The position numbers and the translations under genes are program-made. Shown here in pieces: positions 50,669 through 60,712 of a stretch of DNA of 64,000 nt. This DNA is from Owenia fusiformis (taxonomy: Eukaryota > Annelida > Polychaeta > Sabellida > Oweniidae), in NCBI GenBank assembly GCA_903813345.2, contig CAIIXF020000013.1, forward strand, positions 114,414 through 178,413, read 5' to 3'. Every line of letters starts with the position of its first letter. Positions within the stretch are counted from its first letter, which is position 1. The notes beneath the pieces were generated by a model that saw nothing but the letters and a program-made list of their open reading frames with translations, searched no databases and was not told where the DNA came from.

Positions 50669-51538
50669 TCACACCTCATTCTCTTATATGTCATAGCACC
50701 GGGAGTTTACAATGTGATACCCAGTATTCTCCACGGGAGATTTGTAAGTATTCATTTATTTCGATGTTTTGACAAAATATGGTCCTTTCCATTTCATAGA
50801 AACATTGACCATACCATGCAGATATACCTCTTGTATCACTGCGTCTAAACATTTTGTCTAAACATGGTCTGAAACTTCTTAAACCTTCTAGAAAGCACAA
50901 CAATTTTTTGAAAAACAATGATAATTTTTCACGAAAATCATCATAGTTTCTACAATTTTAGCCCTTTCGTCTTGAAATACTGTTAAGATTAACAATACAA
51001 TTTTGACATATCATCCAGACACTTCAGTTTCCCAAATCAATGAAAGAATTCTTGGGAATTAACTTTTCTTTGAAAGTGTATGACGTAAAAGGAGTATGAC
51101 ATTCAGGGAATAAAAATCTACAATGAAATGTTGTATACCTCCTTTATGTCGTATACTTTCAAAGAAGGATTAATTTCCTTTCATTGATTTGGGAAACTCA
51201 AGTGTCTGGATAATGTATAAAAATGTATTGTTAATTTAATCAATATTTCAAGATGATAGAAGTAGAATTAGAGAAATTATGATGATTTTTGTGAACAAAG
51301 ATCGTTTTTTTTAAAATGTGCTTTCTAGAAGGTTTGAGAGGTTTTATACCATGTTCAGATGAATTGTTGAGATGAAGTGATGCTTGATGTATATCTGCAT
51401 GGTATGGTAAATGATTCTACGAAAAGGAAAGAATCATATTCTGTCAAAATGTCGAAACAAATGAGTACTTACAAATCTCCCACCGAAAATACATCGTAAA
51501 GTTCCATTGCTACGACGTATAAGAGAATAGGGTGTGAC
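50669..51538. mobile_element. 870-bp foldback element with ~400-bp arms
   Basis: The left end TTCACACCTCATTCTCTTAT pairs with the inverted GTCACACCCTATTCTCTTAT at the right end. Further matching blocks run inward (GGGAGATTTGTAAGTA, TTTTGACARAATATG, TCATAGTTTCTACAATTT-like, GTGTCTGGAT, TGAAAGAATTCTTGG) to a centre near 51105. No ORF with known motifs is present. Arms have diverged by substitutions, so it is not very recent. Confidence 0.7.
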
Positions 51539-51990
51539 TATAAAACACATTATTTTATATACCCCACTGGATAGATTAAGTAAAGTAACATAATTTAAAC
51601 AAATAAATTCAATTTTAAATGCATGCATTTAATTTTATGTTTTTAAACACGTTTGTGAACTCATTTCTCTCTTATTCTTCAACCAATCTTCTAAATTTTT
51701 TAAACATAAAATATATTAAGGAGTATGCTATCCATTGGTGTGCATTACTGCTTATTAATTGATGAGGACAACAAAAAATTATTTGAAATAAGTTCACAAT
51801 TTTTCGAACCAAAAGTCTTTCAAAATCACCATTTTGGAAATTAAATTGCAAAGTTTCACAAACCACATTTTGATAACAATTGGTAAGACTATAATATAAG
51901 TCAAAGTGATTTGAACTTTATGTGGGGCCTTTTATATATTAACAGGCTATTTTTCTCTGTGGCATTCATTTGACTTGAAAGCTTAACACA

Positions 51991-52812
51991 TTATCACTGG
52001 TTCCCAACTGGTTATAAAGATATTACATCTTTATAACAAAATGTACGAAGTTCCATCGGAGGAAATTTTTATTTTCATCACAAGGAAGTCAATTTGTATT
52101 CAAATAATTTACCCGAGTGTTAATTTCCTCCAATGGAAGTTCATCCATTTTGTTATTAAGACATAACATCTTAATAACCAGGGGGTCATTAACAGAACTT
52201 TCGTAAGGATACTAATTCGCAAGTCAATTGTTAATTTCATGGATTTGGTAAATGTGCATTAACAGAACTTTCTTAAAGTTGCGAACGATTCACAAAAGTT
52301 ATGAAAAAATGACGTCACATATGCTTTCGTTCGTAACTTTAATAGCACCTCGGACCCTTTCGTAACTTTGCGAATTGGCATATTTCTCATTCATTTCTTA
52401 TGTAAGGTATACAGTTTGGCAAAAACAAATTATTTTTTATATGCATGCCAAGTTTCAAGCTAAAATATCCACTAATTCTTGCACGATTAGCAAATATGTT
52501 CCCGAGCTGGGAATTTTTGAGATTGCGGAAACAGGTTTAATCACAGCGCGCAATGATATTAAATGACATCATATTTTTATTTGTGCTAAATAATGATGAA
52601 AGATGACGTCACAATAAGAAATTCGTTAACGAACGATAAAAGTTACGAATGACTTACGAAAGTGTTCAGTTAATGGCCCATTCGTAACTTTACAAATTCG
52701 TAAGTCATTCGTAATTTTTTAAATATTTACGAATTTCATAAAAATACGAATTACGAATTTGTAACTTTGTGAAAGTTCTGTTAATGACCCCCAGTTGGTG
52801 ACCAGTGATTAA
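51991..52812. mobile_element. TIR element A, interrupted by element B
   Basis: The left arm TTATCACTGGTTCCCAACTG, GTTATAAAGATATTACATCT and onward pairs with the right arm made of 52100-52181 plus 52792-52812 (CAGTTGGTGACCAGTGATTA). Removing 52182-52791 restores a continuous inverted repeat of about 210 bp total. It is thus a small foldback element that received a later insertion exactly inside its right arm. No coding capacity. Confidence 0.72.
52182..52791. mobile_element. TIR element B (PIF/Harbinger-like MITE) nested in element A
   Basis: The TIR is GGGGTCATTAACAGAACTTT C at both ends, flanked by CAG (52179-52181 and 52792-52794). The 610-bp interior is crowded with TTCGTAAC / GTTACGAA-type words in both orientations and has no ORF. 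Its terminal GGGGTCATT is the same as that of the element at 8746-9424, whose duplication can be read as CTG, so both may use one CWG-targeting transposase. Confidence 0.75.
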
Positions 52813-53392
52813 CAGAAAAATAAGTTTATCACTTACCTCATATCAGAATAGGTTCGGGAGTAGTAGATCTGTTTATTAAATCAACCTGTATTACCTTGTT
52901 CATCTTCCATCATAATTCTCAATTGCTCTACTTACTCATTGTTTTGTTTTTGTCTAGTGTTATTTTTATTACTTTGCTATTCCATTGTAACATTGTGATA
53001 TGTGTCAGAGCTGCAAATCATATTATTTAATTTACTGTCTTCTGTTTGCAATTTCCCCTTTGTCTCCTCTGATATTGCTGTTCTTTCTGCTTTGGTCTGT
53101 TTCTTTATTCATTTTCTAAGTTGTGTTGACTTCCTGTTCATCTGTTTTGTATATTGTCTTATTTTGTTGTTGATTCATTTGTTGATATTACCACCTTCAT
53201 AAGTATCCATTGTCGCCATAAGCATCACTATTGTCGCCATAAGCATCGCTTTTGTCACCATATGCATAACTTTTGTTGTCATAAGTATCCCTATTGTTGG
53301 CAAAAAAACATCCAATTAGCTTAGTGGGTATCACTGATTTTTTATAGTCCTTTACAACTTAATACTTTAGATTATGTATACTACACTTGTAA
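52813..53392. other. 3' flank of the Helitron ORFs, with a 25-bp minisatellite
   Basis: At 53205-53300 about four diverged units of CATTGTCGCCATAAGCATCA occur; on the minus strand they read DAYGDNS-like repeats for a short open stretch without a start. The Helitron 3' terminus should lie in this stretch or beyond, but I could not fix a terminal hairpin or end motif. Confidence 0.45.
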
Positions 53393-56300
53393 TTATTTCA
53401 CATTCCTTATAATTATTTTGATCATTTCATGATAACTGTAATAGATAGGCATGACACTTATGTCTACATTTATTAATGCTCTACTGGTATAGACATGATC
53501 AATACATGTTCCACCTTCTGTAGTTGGTATATCTGTGTCTGAGAGTAATAAGTATCGTTTGCGCATCATGAAATCGTGAATGTAATGTTTCTTTGAATCC
53601 AATAAATTTTCATTAAAATCACCTACGACGAGAACTTTGTCATGGTTTTTGTGAACATGCTGCAAAATTTTCTCCATTTCTGTTATGAATTTAGTTTTCT
53701 GCATTTTAGGCGACTTATATATAGTTATAATTGCAATATCTTTAACAATAGTTATAGCATTGTCTAATGGTGATGGTATGCTGATTGTTTGCACATTTCC
53801 TAAAATGCTTTTATTATAAATTGCAATGCCACCTTCATGGTTTGATAAGTTTAATACTTTTCTATTGACTAAGTGTGGAGAGTTAAATGTTTCAATCTCA
53901 AGGATCCCACTTACTTTTTCATCTCTAAGCCATGTTTCTGTGAGACAAATAATGTCACAAGACAAATCAGTGTTAGACTTAACATCTTTTATGTGAGCAA
54001 TCAAACCTTGTGTATTGTGATAGATAAGGCTTAGATCATCTTCTGTTGCAGTTTCATATTTGGGCAGGTCAAAGTCTGGCATTTCGTCTAAAGCTTTTGC
54101 CATTTTTTCATCACAGTAAATTGACTTTGGATCATAATCGATAATGTAGAGACCATCAGATGAAGTAACTCTACTAAAAGCAACATATGCTTGACCACCA
54201 GCGAACATATCTTTGCAAGAAATTGCTAGTCGGTTACATGTTTTTCCTTGTAACTTATGTATAGTGCAAGCGTATGATGGAATAAGTGGTATTTGCTGTC
54301 TCATAAACTTGCTATTGACTTCATCATTATATGGTTCAATACGTATAGATTCAGGATGAACTTCAGTCTGATTTTTATATCTGGTCTTAATACCTACTTT
54401 TGGATTATCAAACTTCACCCATACAGCACTTGGCATATTGTCTGATTCCTTCTTAAACTCAATTGCAGTTACAACACCAAATGCACCATTAGCAAGTCCA
54501 TCAGCAATACATATATTCTTTATCAGAAGAACTTCTGTACCAATACAAATTTGCAATTCATGAAGAAGTGTATCTGCTCGCTGTTTTGGTTCTTCATCAA
54601 TTTTTTTCCATTCTTGCCCCTTCAATTTATTGTGGTCAATTGCTTTTATCTTATATATTTTGGCATTTGTCGATTTTGCATGTGAGAGTATTCTCTTCCG
54701 ATTATATGCATCAACATTGACACGCTTTGAATATATTCTCATAACATCTTCTGGAATCGGTTTCTTCATTATTTGTCTTATAAATTCATCATCTTGAGCT
54801 GATATCCTTTCTCCTTTTTTAAGAACTCTAATCCTATTTAAAAATTCTGCATATTTCATATCACCCTTTTGTCTCATGATTTGCGTAAGCTCTATTTTCT
54901 TGAACTTTTCCCAAGGGTTATAATTTGTTTCATCAGACTTAAGTAAACTTTTCTGTTTGACTGGAGGCAATTGATAAAAATCCCCAAATGCTAATATTGA
55001 AGTATCGCCAAAGTCAGGATTATCACCAGGTTTAATTTGCTGAAGCCTTCCTCGTACTGTATTAAATAGTCTAACGCTTACCATAGATATTTCATCAATT
55101 ATTAAATCTTTCAGAGATTCGAGTCTCATTTTCAATGGAGCTATCTTGGATTCTTCAAGTTCCTCATACGTTCTAGATAGATATCGTGAAGTTATTCTGA
55201 ATGCAGAATGTAACGTATTGCCATTAATTTGGAAGGCACTTGTACCTGTTGGACTAGTTAAAAGCACACTCAAATCATTTGGATGCTTTAAAAGGTTTCT
55301 CAATAAATGGGTAGCAATGTAATGAATACATTTTATTAGGTGTGATTTACCAGTTCCAGCTTTGCCACAAATATGAAGAAATAATGGTTTTATTTTCTTA
55401 CCCCATGATAGTTCTAGGCATTGTTTTCGTATCAAGTAAAATATTTGTTTTTGTTTTGTGTTCATAGATCTTATCAATTCCATGGCTTCATTTGTCGGTA
55501 TTGTGTCCGTTTGTAATTCAACTAGACAATTCACTTTTCCTGTTTCCTTGTCTTTGGTTTTAAAATCAATGTCAGGCATATCAGTTTCATCAATGTCATC
55601 AGATATTGGTTCAATATTTTCAGAAATACACTCTTGTCTTTCTAGTTCTTGCTCTGGAGCTAAATTAGCCCATGCATTCTCATATGAATCTCCATCAGAT
55701 AATTTATCTTGTGCAGCATTTAATTCATCACCAGTAACATCATAAATACTTTTATATTTTGTTACAATTTCAGAAACATTAAACAATTTACCTCCTTGTT
55801 TTATTTTTCCACATTTAAAATAGCCTTCAAATGTTTCATGTTTAGTAGGTCGTAATTCCTTATCACTTCTGTGTGGTATGAACAGTTGGAGCATACTATG
55901 ATAATATTCATCTGGATTAGTTTCCTTTGAGAACTTTGGGTAGCGTATAATAGCTGGTGGACTTTTTGATCGCTTTTGTATAAATCCTAAACCAAAGTCT
56001 AGTTTTATTTTTTTGGATGTTTCCTTCTGATTTTCTACTATATCTTCATCATTGTTATATGTCACAACTCTATATTGTGATGCAAATTCTGCCAAGCATA
56101 AATCATTGAATTCAACACTGTGTGGTCTTGCAAAATATCTATCTATGATACTTGTTGCCCATATTTTATCATCTTTCTGTTGACGAATTACTGATATTGG
56201 TAGTGACATTTTAATAGGATTGTTACCTACTGGAAGGAAAACAGTTTGTCTTGAGCATTCTTTGAGATGAAGATTACTTGCTCTGTATACGGCTTCTTGA

Positions 56301-59300
56301 GCACTAACTTCTCTATGTTTCATATATCGGTAACCAATGATTTTCATGAGTTTAGAAGCTGAGGAGTTTTGTTCTTTGGCTTCCTGTTCTGCATCTATAA
56401 GATTCTGACTCATTTCTCGTTCCTGTTTTGATATATATGATACAATGTAGACAACACATGAAAATACATCAAGGACAAATTGTATATCCATATTGGCTTC
56501 CCATGCTTTTAAAAGGTCTGCATTGTAGTTATTTATCCAAATGTCTTTAACAGTTCTCTTCAAAAATATTGCTTTCCTTTTACTTTTTGTCAGAGTTCTT
56601 ATAATATTTTCATATTTTTCCATTGTTAAGCCTGGGTGTGCTTTTTCAAATATTTCATTTAATGTCATTTGAGAATAATCTTCAGAGAGAAAGAATTCCC
56701 AGAGAGATTGAATGATATCTTCAGCTTCTTTTATTGGTATACACTCTGTAGTCTCATCAGGACTTTTGTCATCAATGATAAAGGTTTTCTCAGATGGAAG
56801 TCTTGGAAAGTGAAATCTACAAGTTCTTTTATTTTTCTTGCAACTTTTTGAGTGGTTTTTGCTGTGTGTTTGGACTTCGTTTACTATTCTGAACAAGTCT
56901 GAGTCAGTTTTTTCATCGGGCAATGCACAAGTGATATACTTATCTATGAATTCTTCAACTTCTAAATTTGGTGATTTACCATAAACGGGAGCATCTTCGA
57001 TCCAAATTAAACAATGTATATGAGGTGACCCTCTCATTTGAAATTCAACTCTGTAAAACATGTCTTTCACTTTACCAATTGGTTCAGCTGGTGATTTAAT
57101 AACATCATTCATGAACTTTTTCCATCTATTATCAAACATTCTAGTTACAGTGACCGGATTATCCCTTATCAGTTCACAACGTTCTGTTTTGGTTATTTCT
57201 TCTGGTAATCGAGGGTCATTGTTTTGTTTGAGAATTGTGTTAATAACTTCATTCCATTTCATATCTGCTGACGAAAATGAGCAAAACCATGTTGGTGGAC
57301 CAAGTTGCCTAATCATTGCAAATAAATCTTTTTGTACGTGTTGCCAGTATGGTGGTGTTCCACGAATCGGTTGCAAATAGTGATGACCAACATTCTTACG
57401 GCAAAGCGTTTCACTCTTTTCTTTGTTGATAATATCATCAGCTGTTATTGTATTACCGATTGTTGATTTTTCTGTTGTTTTTCTAAGGTTAATACTAACT
57501 TTGGATATTATATTCTGGAGTTCACTCAAAAATTGGGCATAAAATATATATTGAGTATTCTTAGCAAATCTCAAGTCTGCAGAGAATAGCCTATTACCAA
57601 AATATTTTGTTGCTGACAACTTTTTTTCTCTATTTTCATCATGAGCGTTTCTACCATTTGGAAATAGAGTGGGAAATGAAAGAGCTTCATTATTCTTTTC
57701 TTCAAGAATACGTATTGGTTTGTTTCCTTCTCCTGGTGCTATGCAGTATATTTTGTCAAGATGTGTATCCAGAATGTGCTGAGCAATGTTATCAGGTTGC
57801 AAACAAGTATCAGATACTACACCCATCATATCATTTGATGCGTCTTTCCCCTGATTCTCTGTGCTATTTTCTAGTTGACATACATTACAGTCAATATCAG
57901 TTTGTTTCAATTCAGGTGTCATTCCATATTGCTTTTGATCTTCTTCACTTAAAATTTCTGGAGGTATTAAATTCACAAAATCATCCAATATATTAATGTC
58001 TTTGTAGTGCACATTGTTTTGTTTTAGGTATCCCAATGCCACTTTAACTTTTGAAATACTGACTGATTTATATAAGTAATGACCTTTATATTCAAGTTTG
58101 CGTTTGAGTTTGACAGTCAAAAGCTGCTCATCATGAATTGGTCTTGGTAAAGCATTTATGGTTTCCTGAGCATTATTTGACACAGATATAACAGGACCAT
58201 TCATTCCAAATTGCCCTCCTCTTGGTAATTGTACTACTTTCATAAAAGGTAAACGTAACGATACTAAATGTTGTTCAAGGACATTCAAATCTTTCAATTC
58301 CGCTGGTATTGTTTGTAATAACAAATTATTGCTATTAGCCATTGGGGGAATATTGCCATTTTTAAAATGTACATGACAGTTCTGACATATCCATAGTTTA
58401 CTTATTGGAGACTTACAAAGTTCACAGTTTTCTTTGCATGATATTTCTCTAGTATGCAAATATATTTTTGAAACACACTTTTGTTTATTTTCTTGAGACA
58501 TTTTAGTATATACATTTTCCTTGTAGGCTAGCACCTGGTGTTTAAATAGCAATCTATGACAAACCACACAAATATAGTTTAGTCCATCATTTATTGTTTG
58601 TTTAAAGTCGTGAATTACTCTTTCAATATTTTCTCGTTGGGACTTTTTGGTAATATGTTTTTCTTTACCTTGCATTATTTTCCTTTTTTTGAAGGCTTTG
58701 TCAATGTCATATCTTTGTTTGCTCTGTTGTTTACTCTGTTGCTTCACTCTTTTTTTAAAGTCTTGATCAAATTCGTACTTTTCTTTACTTTGTTGCTTCA
58801 CTCTTTCTTTAAAGTCTTGATCAAATTTGTATCTTTCTTTACTTTGTTGCTTCACTGTTTCTTTAAATTCTTCATCAAATTCGTACTTTTCTTTACTCTG
58901 TTGTTTCACTCTTTCTTTAAATTCTCCATCAAATTCGTACTTTTCCTTACTCTGTTGTTTCACTCTTTCTTTAAATTCTCCATCAAATTCGTACTTTTCC
59001 TTACTCTGTTGTTTCACTCTTTCTTTAAATTCTCCATCAAATTCGTACTTTTCCTTACTCTGTTGTTTCACTCTTACTTTAAATTCTTCATCAAATTCGT
59101 ACTTTTCTTTACTCTGTTGTTTCACTCTTTCTTTAAATTCTATATCACATTCATACTTTCTTTTACTTTTGTTAAGCTTGCTATGTTTGAAGTCTTCATC
59201 AGTTTCATATTTTTCTTTGCTTCGTTGCTTGCTTTGATTAAGCATAGTGTGCTTAAAGTCTTCATTCATTTCATATCTTTGTTTGCTTTGGTTAAGTTTA

Positions 59301-60712
59301 GTATGTCTGAAGTCTTCATCAGTTCCATATCTATGCTTACTTAAAAATTTCTTTTTATCTTTGAACCCAGGTGTAGATGCATATTTCTCTCTATCATGTT
59401 CCAATTTTTTATTTTTAAAGGTTTCATCAGTATTATACTTTTTTTTCAGAAGAATATTACGCTTAAATAGCTTTTGATCTGACTTAGACATTTTCCTCAA
59501 TTTAGCCTTTTCTTTATCTGAGAAAATATCAGTTTTGGAATCATCAGGGCACAGGCTACTATTACATATGTTTTCTTGATTATTTACAGTATTTTTGGTA
59601 CAATGCATTCTAGCTTTATCACATTTTCCAGCAACTAGCTGTCCACGTTTGCATGTTAATTTACATAGACGAACATATGATTCTTTGATCTGTACACTCA
59701 TTGGATCAACAACATTTTGTTCATGATCAGACAGTGGTTCTATACTTTGAGATTCCTTTTTTTGATGTGCATCAATATTTTCATTAAAATTTAATTTTTG
59801 TTTACAAGATGTTCTTCTAGCTGACTTTGAGGACATGGATGGTTGACTAGCAGTAAGGTTTTTTACTTCATTTTTTGCTTGGTCATTCTTACACTTTACT
59901 TTGCTAGATATTGTTGATAGTTTAGGCTCGAAGTTTTGATCTTTTATTTGCTTAGATTTCCTACATTCTTCAAATGTTATACCATCAACAGAAAATCCAT
60001 GCTTGGCATTAGTTCTGTTTATTATACTATCAGTTAATGACTCTGCAGTGTTCCACAAGAATAATGATATTTTTTCCAATGAATTCGACATGTGAACTAT
60101 TGCATTTCCCAAAACATTAATTCTTCCTTGCTCATCCCTACTGTGTGGGTCAAATGAATAATATATGCTTTTGTTCTTCATCACACATGTTGTTGTATTG
60201 AGGAATGTAACAAGGCATGCATTGTAATCTGTGAGAACTTTTTCAATAGCTTCATGCAGAGTTAATCCTTGGTCATCTTCTTCAGTATAATTCCAGTATT
60301 CTAAGTATCCCTGTTGTTGTCTTGATTTGTATGTATAATTTTTGTTGTTAAAGCTTAAGATTTTTGGAATATCAAATATTTCCAAATAACCTGTTGGAGT
60401 TGGATTTTGAGATATGATACTATTGTATAATATGTTGCCTCGGACTAAAACATCAGTAATGAATTCTGCATTAATTTCATGGTGAGTTTCATTTTGAAGC
60501 ATCAGTAAAAATGACAAAGAGTTAGCATAACATTGTTTTCCTTGACCTATGCCTTCAAACATTAGATGATTTTGAGACATATTTCCTTCTATAACTTGAT
60601 CAAATATCTGTATTGCTGATGCATTGTTCTTTGCAGGATTTGTATTTGTATTTGCATCTATCACATCTGTTACCACGTCATAATGACATTGGCTAGAATG
60701 ATCTAGGTACAT
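53393..60712 (-). CDS. Helitron RepHel protein with C76-like protease, HUH/Y2 Rep, Pif1 helicase and EEP endonuclease
   Basis: The protein has 2439 residues. Residues 1-14 (QCHYDVV) look like the end of the OTU domain of ORF1. Residues 52-222 resemble the herpes tegument-type (C76) deubiquitinase fold: Cys61 in GKQCYANSL, and Asp188/His190 in FDPHSRDEQG. Residues 402-690 are charged repeats. Residues 710-920 form a Cys/His-rich DUF6570-like region (CVVCHRLLF, CQNCHVHF). Residues 1045-1430 are the Helitron Rep: HUH motif SPHIHCLIW (His1231, His1233) and the two-tyrosine motif YIVSYISK (Tyr1422, Tyr1426). Residues 1740-2195 are a Pif1-type helicase (Walker A GKAGTGKS 1783-1790, LIIDEISMV, GDFYQLPPV, AYVAFSRVTS). 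Residues 2224-2433 are an EEP endonuclease (TETWL, GDFNENLL, CIDHVY, YHEM). It should nick, unwind and transfer element DNA in the nucleus. All visible catalytic residues are present. Confidence 0.93.
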   Translation of the reverse strand: MYLDHSSQCHYDVVTDVIDANTNTNPAKNNASAIQIFDQVIEGNMSQNHLMFEGIGQGKQCYANSLSFLLMLQNETHHEINAEFITDVLVRGNILYNSIISQNPTPTGYLEIFDIPKILSFNNKNYTYKSRQQQGYLEYWNYTEEDDQGLTLHEAIEKVLTDYNACLVTFLNTTTCVMKNKSIYYSFDPHSRDEQGRINVLGNAIVHMSNSLEKISLFLWNTAESLTDSIINRTNAKHGFSVDGITFEECRKSKQIKDQNFEPKLSTISSKVKCKNDQAKNEVKNLTASQPSMSSKSARRTSCKQKLNFNENIDAHQKKESQSIEPLSDHEQNVVDPMSVQIKESYVRLCKLTCKRGQLVAGKCDKARMHCTKNTVNNQENICNSSLCPDDSKTDIFSDKEKAKLRKMSKSDQKLFKRNILLKKKYNTDETFKNKKLEHDREKYASTPGFKDKKKFLSKHRYGTDEDFRHTKLNQSKQRYEMNEDFKHTMLNQSKQRSKEKYETDEDFKHSKLNKSKRKYECDIEFKERVKQQSKEKYEFDEEFKVRVKQQSKEKYEFDGEFKERVKQQSKEKYEFDGEFKERVKQQSKEKYEFDGEFKERVKQQSKEKYEFDEEFKETVKQQSKERYKFDQDFKERVKQQSKEKYEFDQDFKKRVKQQSKQQSKQRYDIDKAFKKRKIMQGKEKHITKKSQRENIERVIHDFKQTINDGLNYICVVCHRLLFKHQVLAYKENVYTKMSQENKQKCVSKIYLHTREISCKENCELCKSPISKLWICQNCHVHFKNGNIPPMANSNNLLLQTIPAELKDLNVLEQHLVSLRLPFMKVVQLPRGGQFGMNGPVISVSNNAQETINALPRPIHDEQLLTVKLKRKLEYKGHYLYKSVSISKVKVALGYLKQNNVHYKDINILDDFVNLIPPEILSEEDQKQYGMTPELKQTDIDCNVCQLENSTENQGKDASNDMMGVVSDTCLQPDNIAQHILDTHLDKIYCIAPGEGNKPIRILEEKNNEALSFPTLFPNGRNAHDENREKKLSATKYFGNRLFSADLRFAKNTQYIFYAQFLSELQNIISKVSINLRKTTEKSTIGNTITADDIINKEKSETLCRKNVGHHYLQPIRGTPPYWQHVQKDLFAMIRQLGPPTWFCSFSSADMKWNEVINTILKQNNDPRLPEEITKTERCELIRDNPVTVTRMFDNRWKKFMNDVIKSPAEPIGKVKDMFYRVEFQMRGSPHIHCLIWIEDAPVYGKSPNLEVEEFIDKYITCALPDEKTDSDLFRIVNEVQTHSKNHSKSCKKNKRTCRFHFPRLPSEKTFIIDDKSPDETTECIPIKEAEDIIQSLWEFFLSEDYSQMTLNEIFEKAHPGLTMEKYENIIRTLTKSKRKAIFLKRTVKDIWINNYNADLLKAWEANMDIQFVLDVFSCVVYIVSYISKQEREMSQNLIDAEQEAKEQNSSASKLMKIIGYRYMKHREVSAQEAVYRASNLHLKECSRQTVFLPVGNNPIKMSLPISVIRQQKDDKIWATSIIDRYFARPHSVEFNDLCLAEFASQYRVVTYNNDEDIVENQKETSKKIKLDFGLGFIQKRSKSPPAIIRYPKFSKETNPDEYYHSMLQLFIPHRSDKELRPTKHETFEGYFKCGKIKQGGKLFNVSEIVTKYKSIYDVTGDELNAAQDKLSDGDSYENAWANLAPEQELERQECISENIEPISDDIDETDMPDIDFKTKDKETGKVNCLVELQTDTIPTNEAMELIRSMNTKQKQIFYLIRKQCLELSWGKKIKPLFLHICGKAGTGKSHLIKCIHYIATHLLRNLLKHPNDLSVLLTSPTGTSAFQINGNTLHSAFRITSRYLSRTYEELEESKIAPLKMRLESLKDLIIDEISMVSVRLFNTVRGRLQQIKPGDNPDFGDTSILAFGDFYQLPPVKQKSLLKSDETNYNPWEKFKKIELTQIMRQKGDMKYAEFLNRIRVLKKGERISAQDDEFIRQIMKKPIPEDVMRIYSKRVNVDAYNRKRILSHAKSTNAKIYKIKAIDHNKLKGQEWKKIDEEPKQRADTLLHELQICIGTEVLLIKNICIADGLANGAFGVVTAIEFKKESDNMPSAVWVKFDNPKVGIKTRYKNQTEVHPESIRIEPYNDEVNSKFMRQQIPLIPSYACTIHKLQGKTCNRLAISCKDMFAGGQAYVAFSRVTSSDGLYIIDYDPKSIYCDEKMAKALDEMPDFDLPKYETATEDDLSLIYHNTQGLIAHIKDVKSNTDLSCDIICLTETWLRDEKVSGILEIETFNSPHLVNRKVLNLSNHEGGIAIYNKSILGNVQTISIPSPLDNAITIVKDIAIITIYKSPKMQKTKFITEMEKILQHVHKNHDKVLVVGDFNENLLDSKKHYIHDFMMRKRYLLLSDTDIPTTEGGTCIDHVYTSRALINVDISVMPIYYSYHEMIKIIIRNVK
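58640..59510 (-). repeat. 54-bp coding repeats (18-residue charged repeat) in the Helitron protein
   Basis: The minus strand encodes about nine near-perfect copies of KEKYEFDGEFKERVKQQS between about 58700 and 59160, flanked by more diverged ones (RYGTDEDFRHTKLNQSK, KYNTDETFKNKKLEHD) up to 59510. The repeat alternates basic and acidic residues with a YEFD core and probably forms helices. Several adjacent 54-bp units are almost identical at DNA level, showing recent array expansion while keeping frame. Confidence 0.85.

Noticed and set aside
53205-53300. Short DAYGDN repeat peptide on the minus strand as a gene
   Set aside because: There is no start codon, the open stretch is about 45 codons, and it is explained by a 25-bp minisatellite.
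58598-59344. A 248-codon plus-strand frame opposite the Helitron repeats, rich in Phe and Leu
   Set aside because: It is the antisense of the 54-bp coding repeats; its hydrophobic look is a codon artefact of the KEKYEFD repeat.
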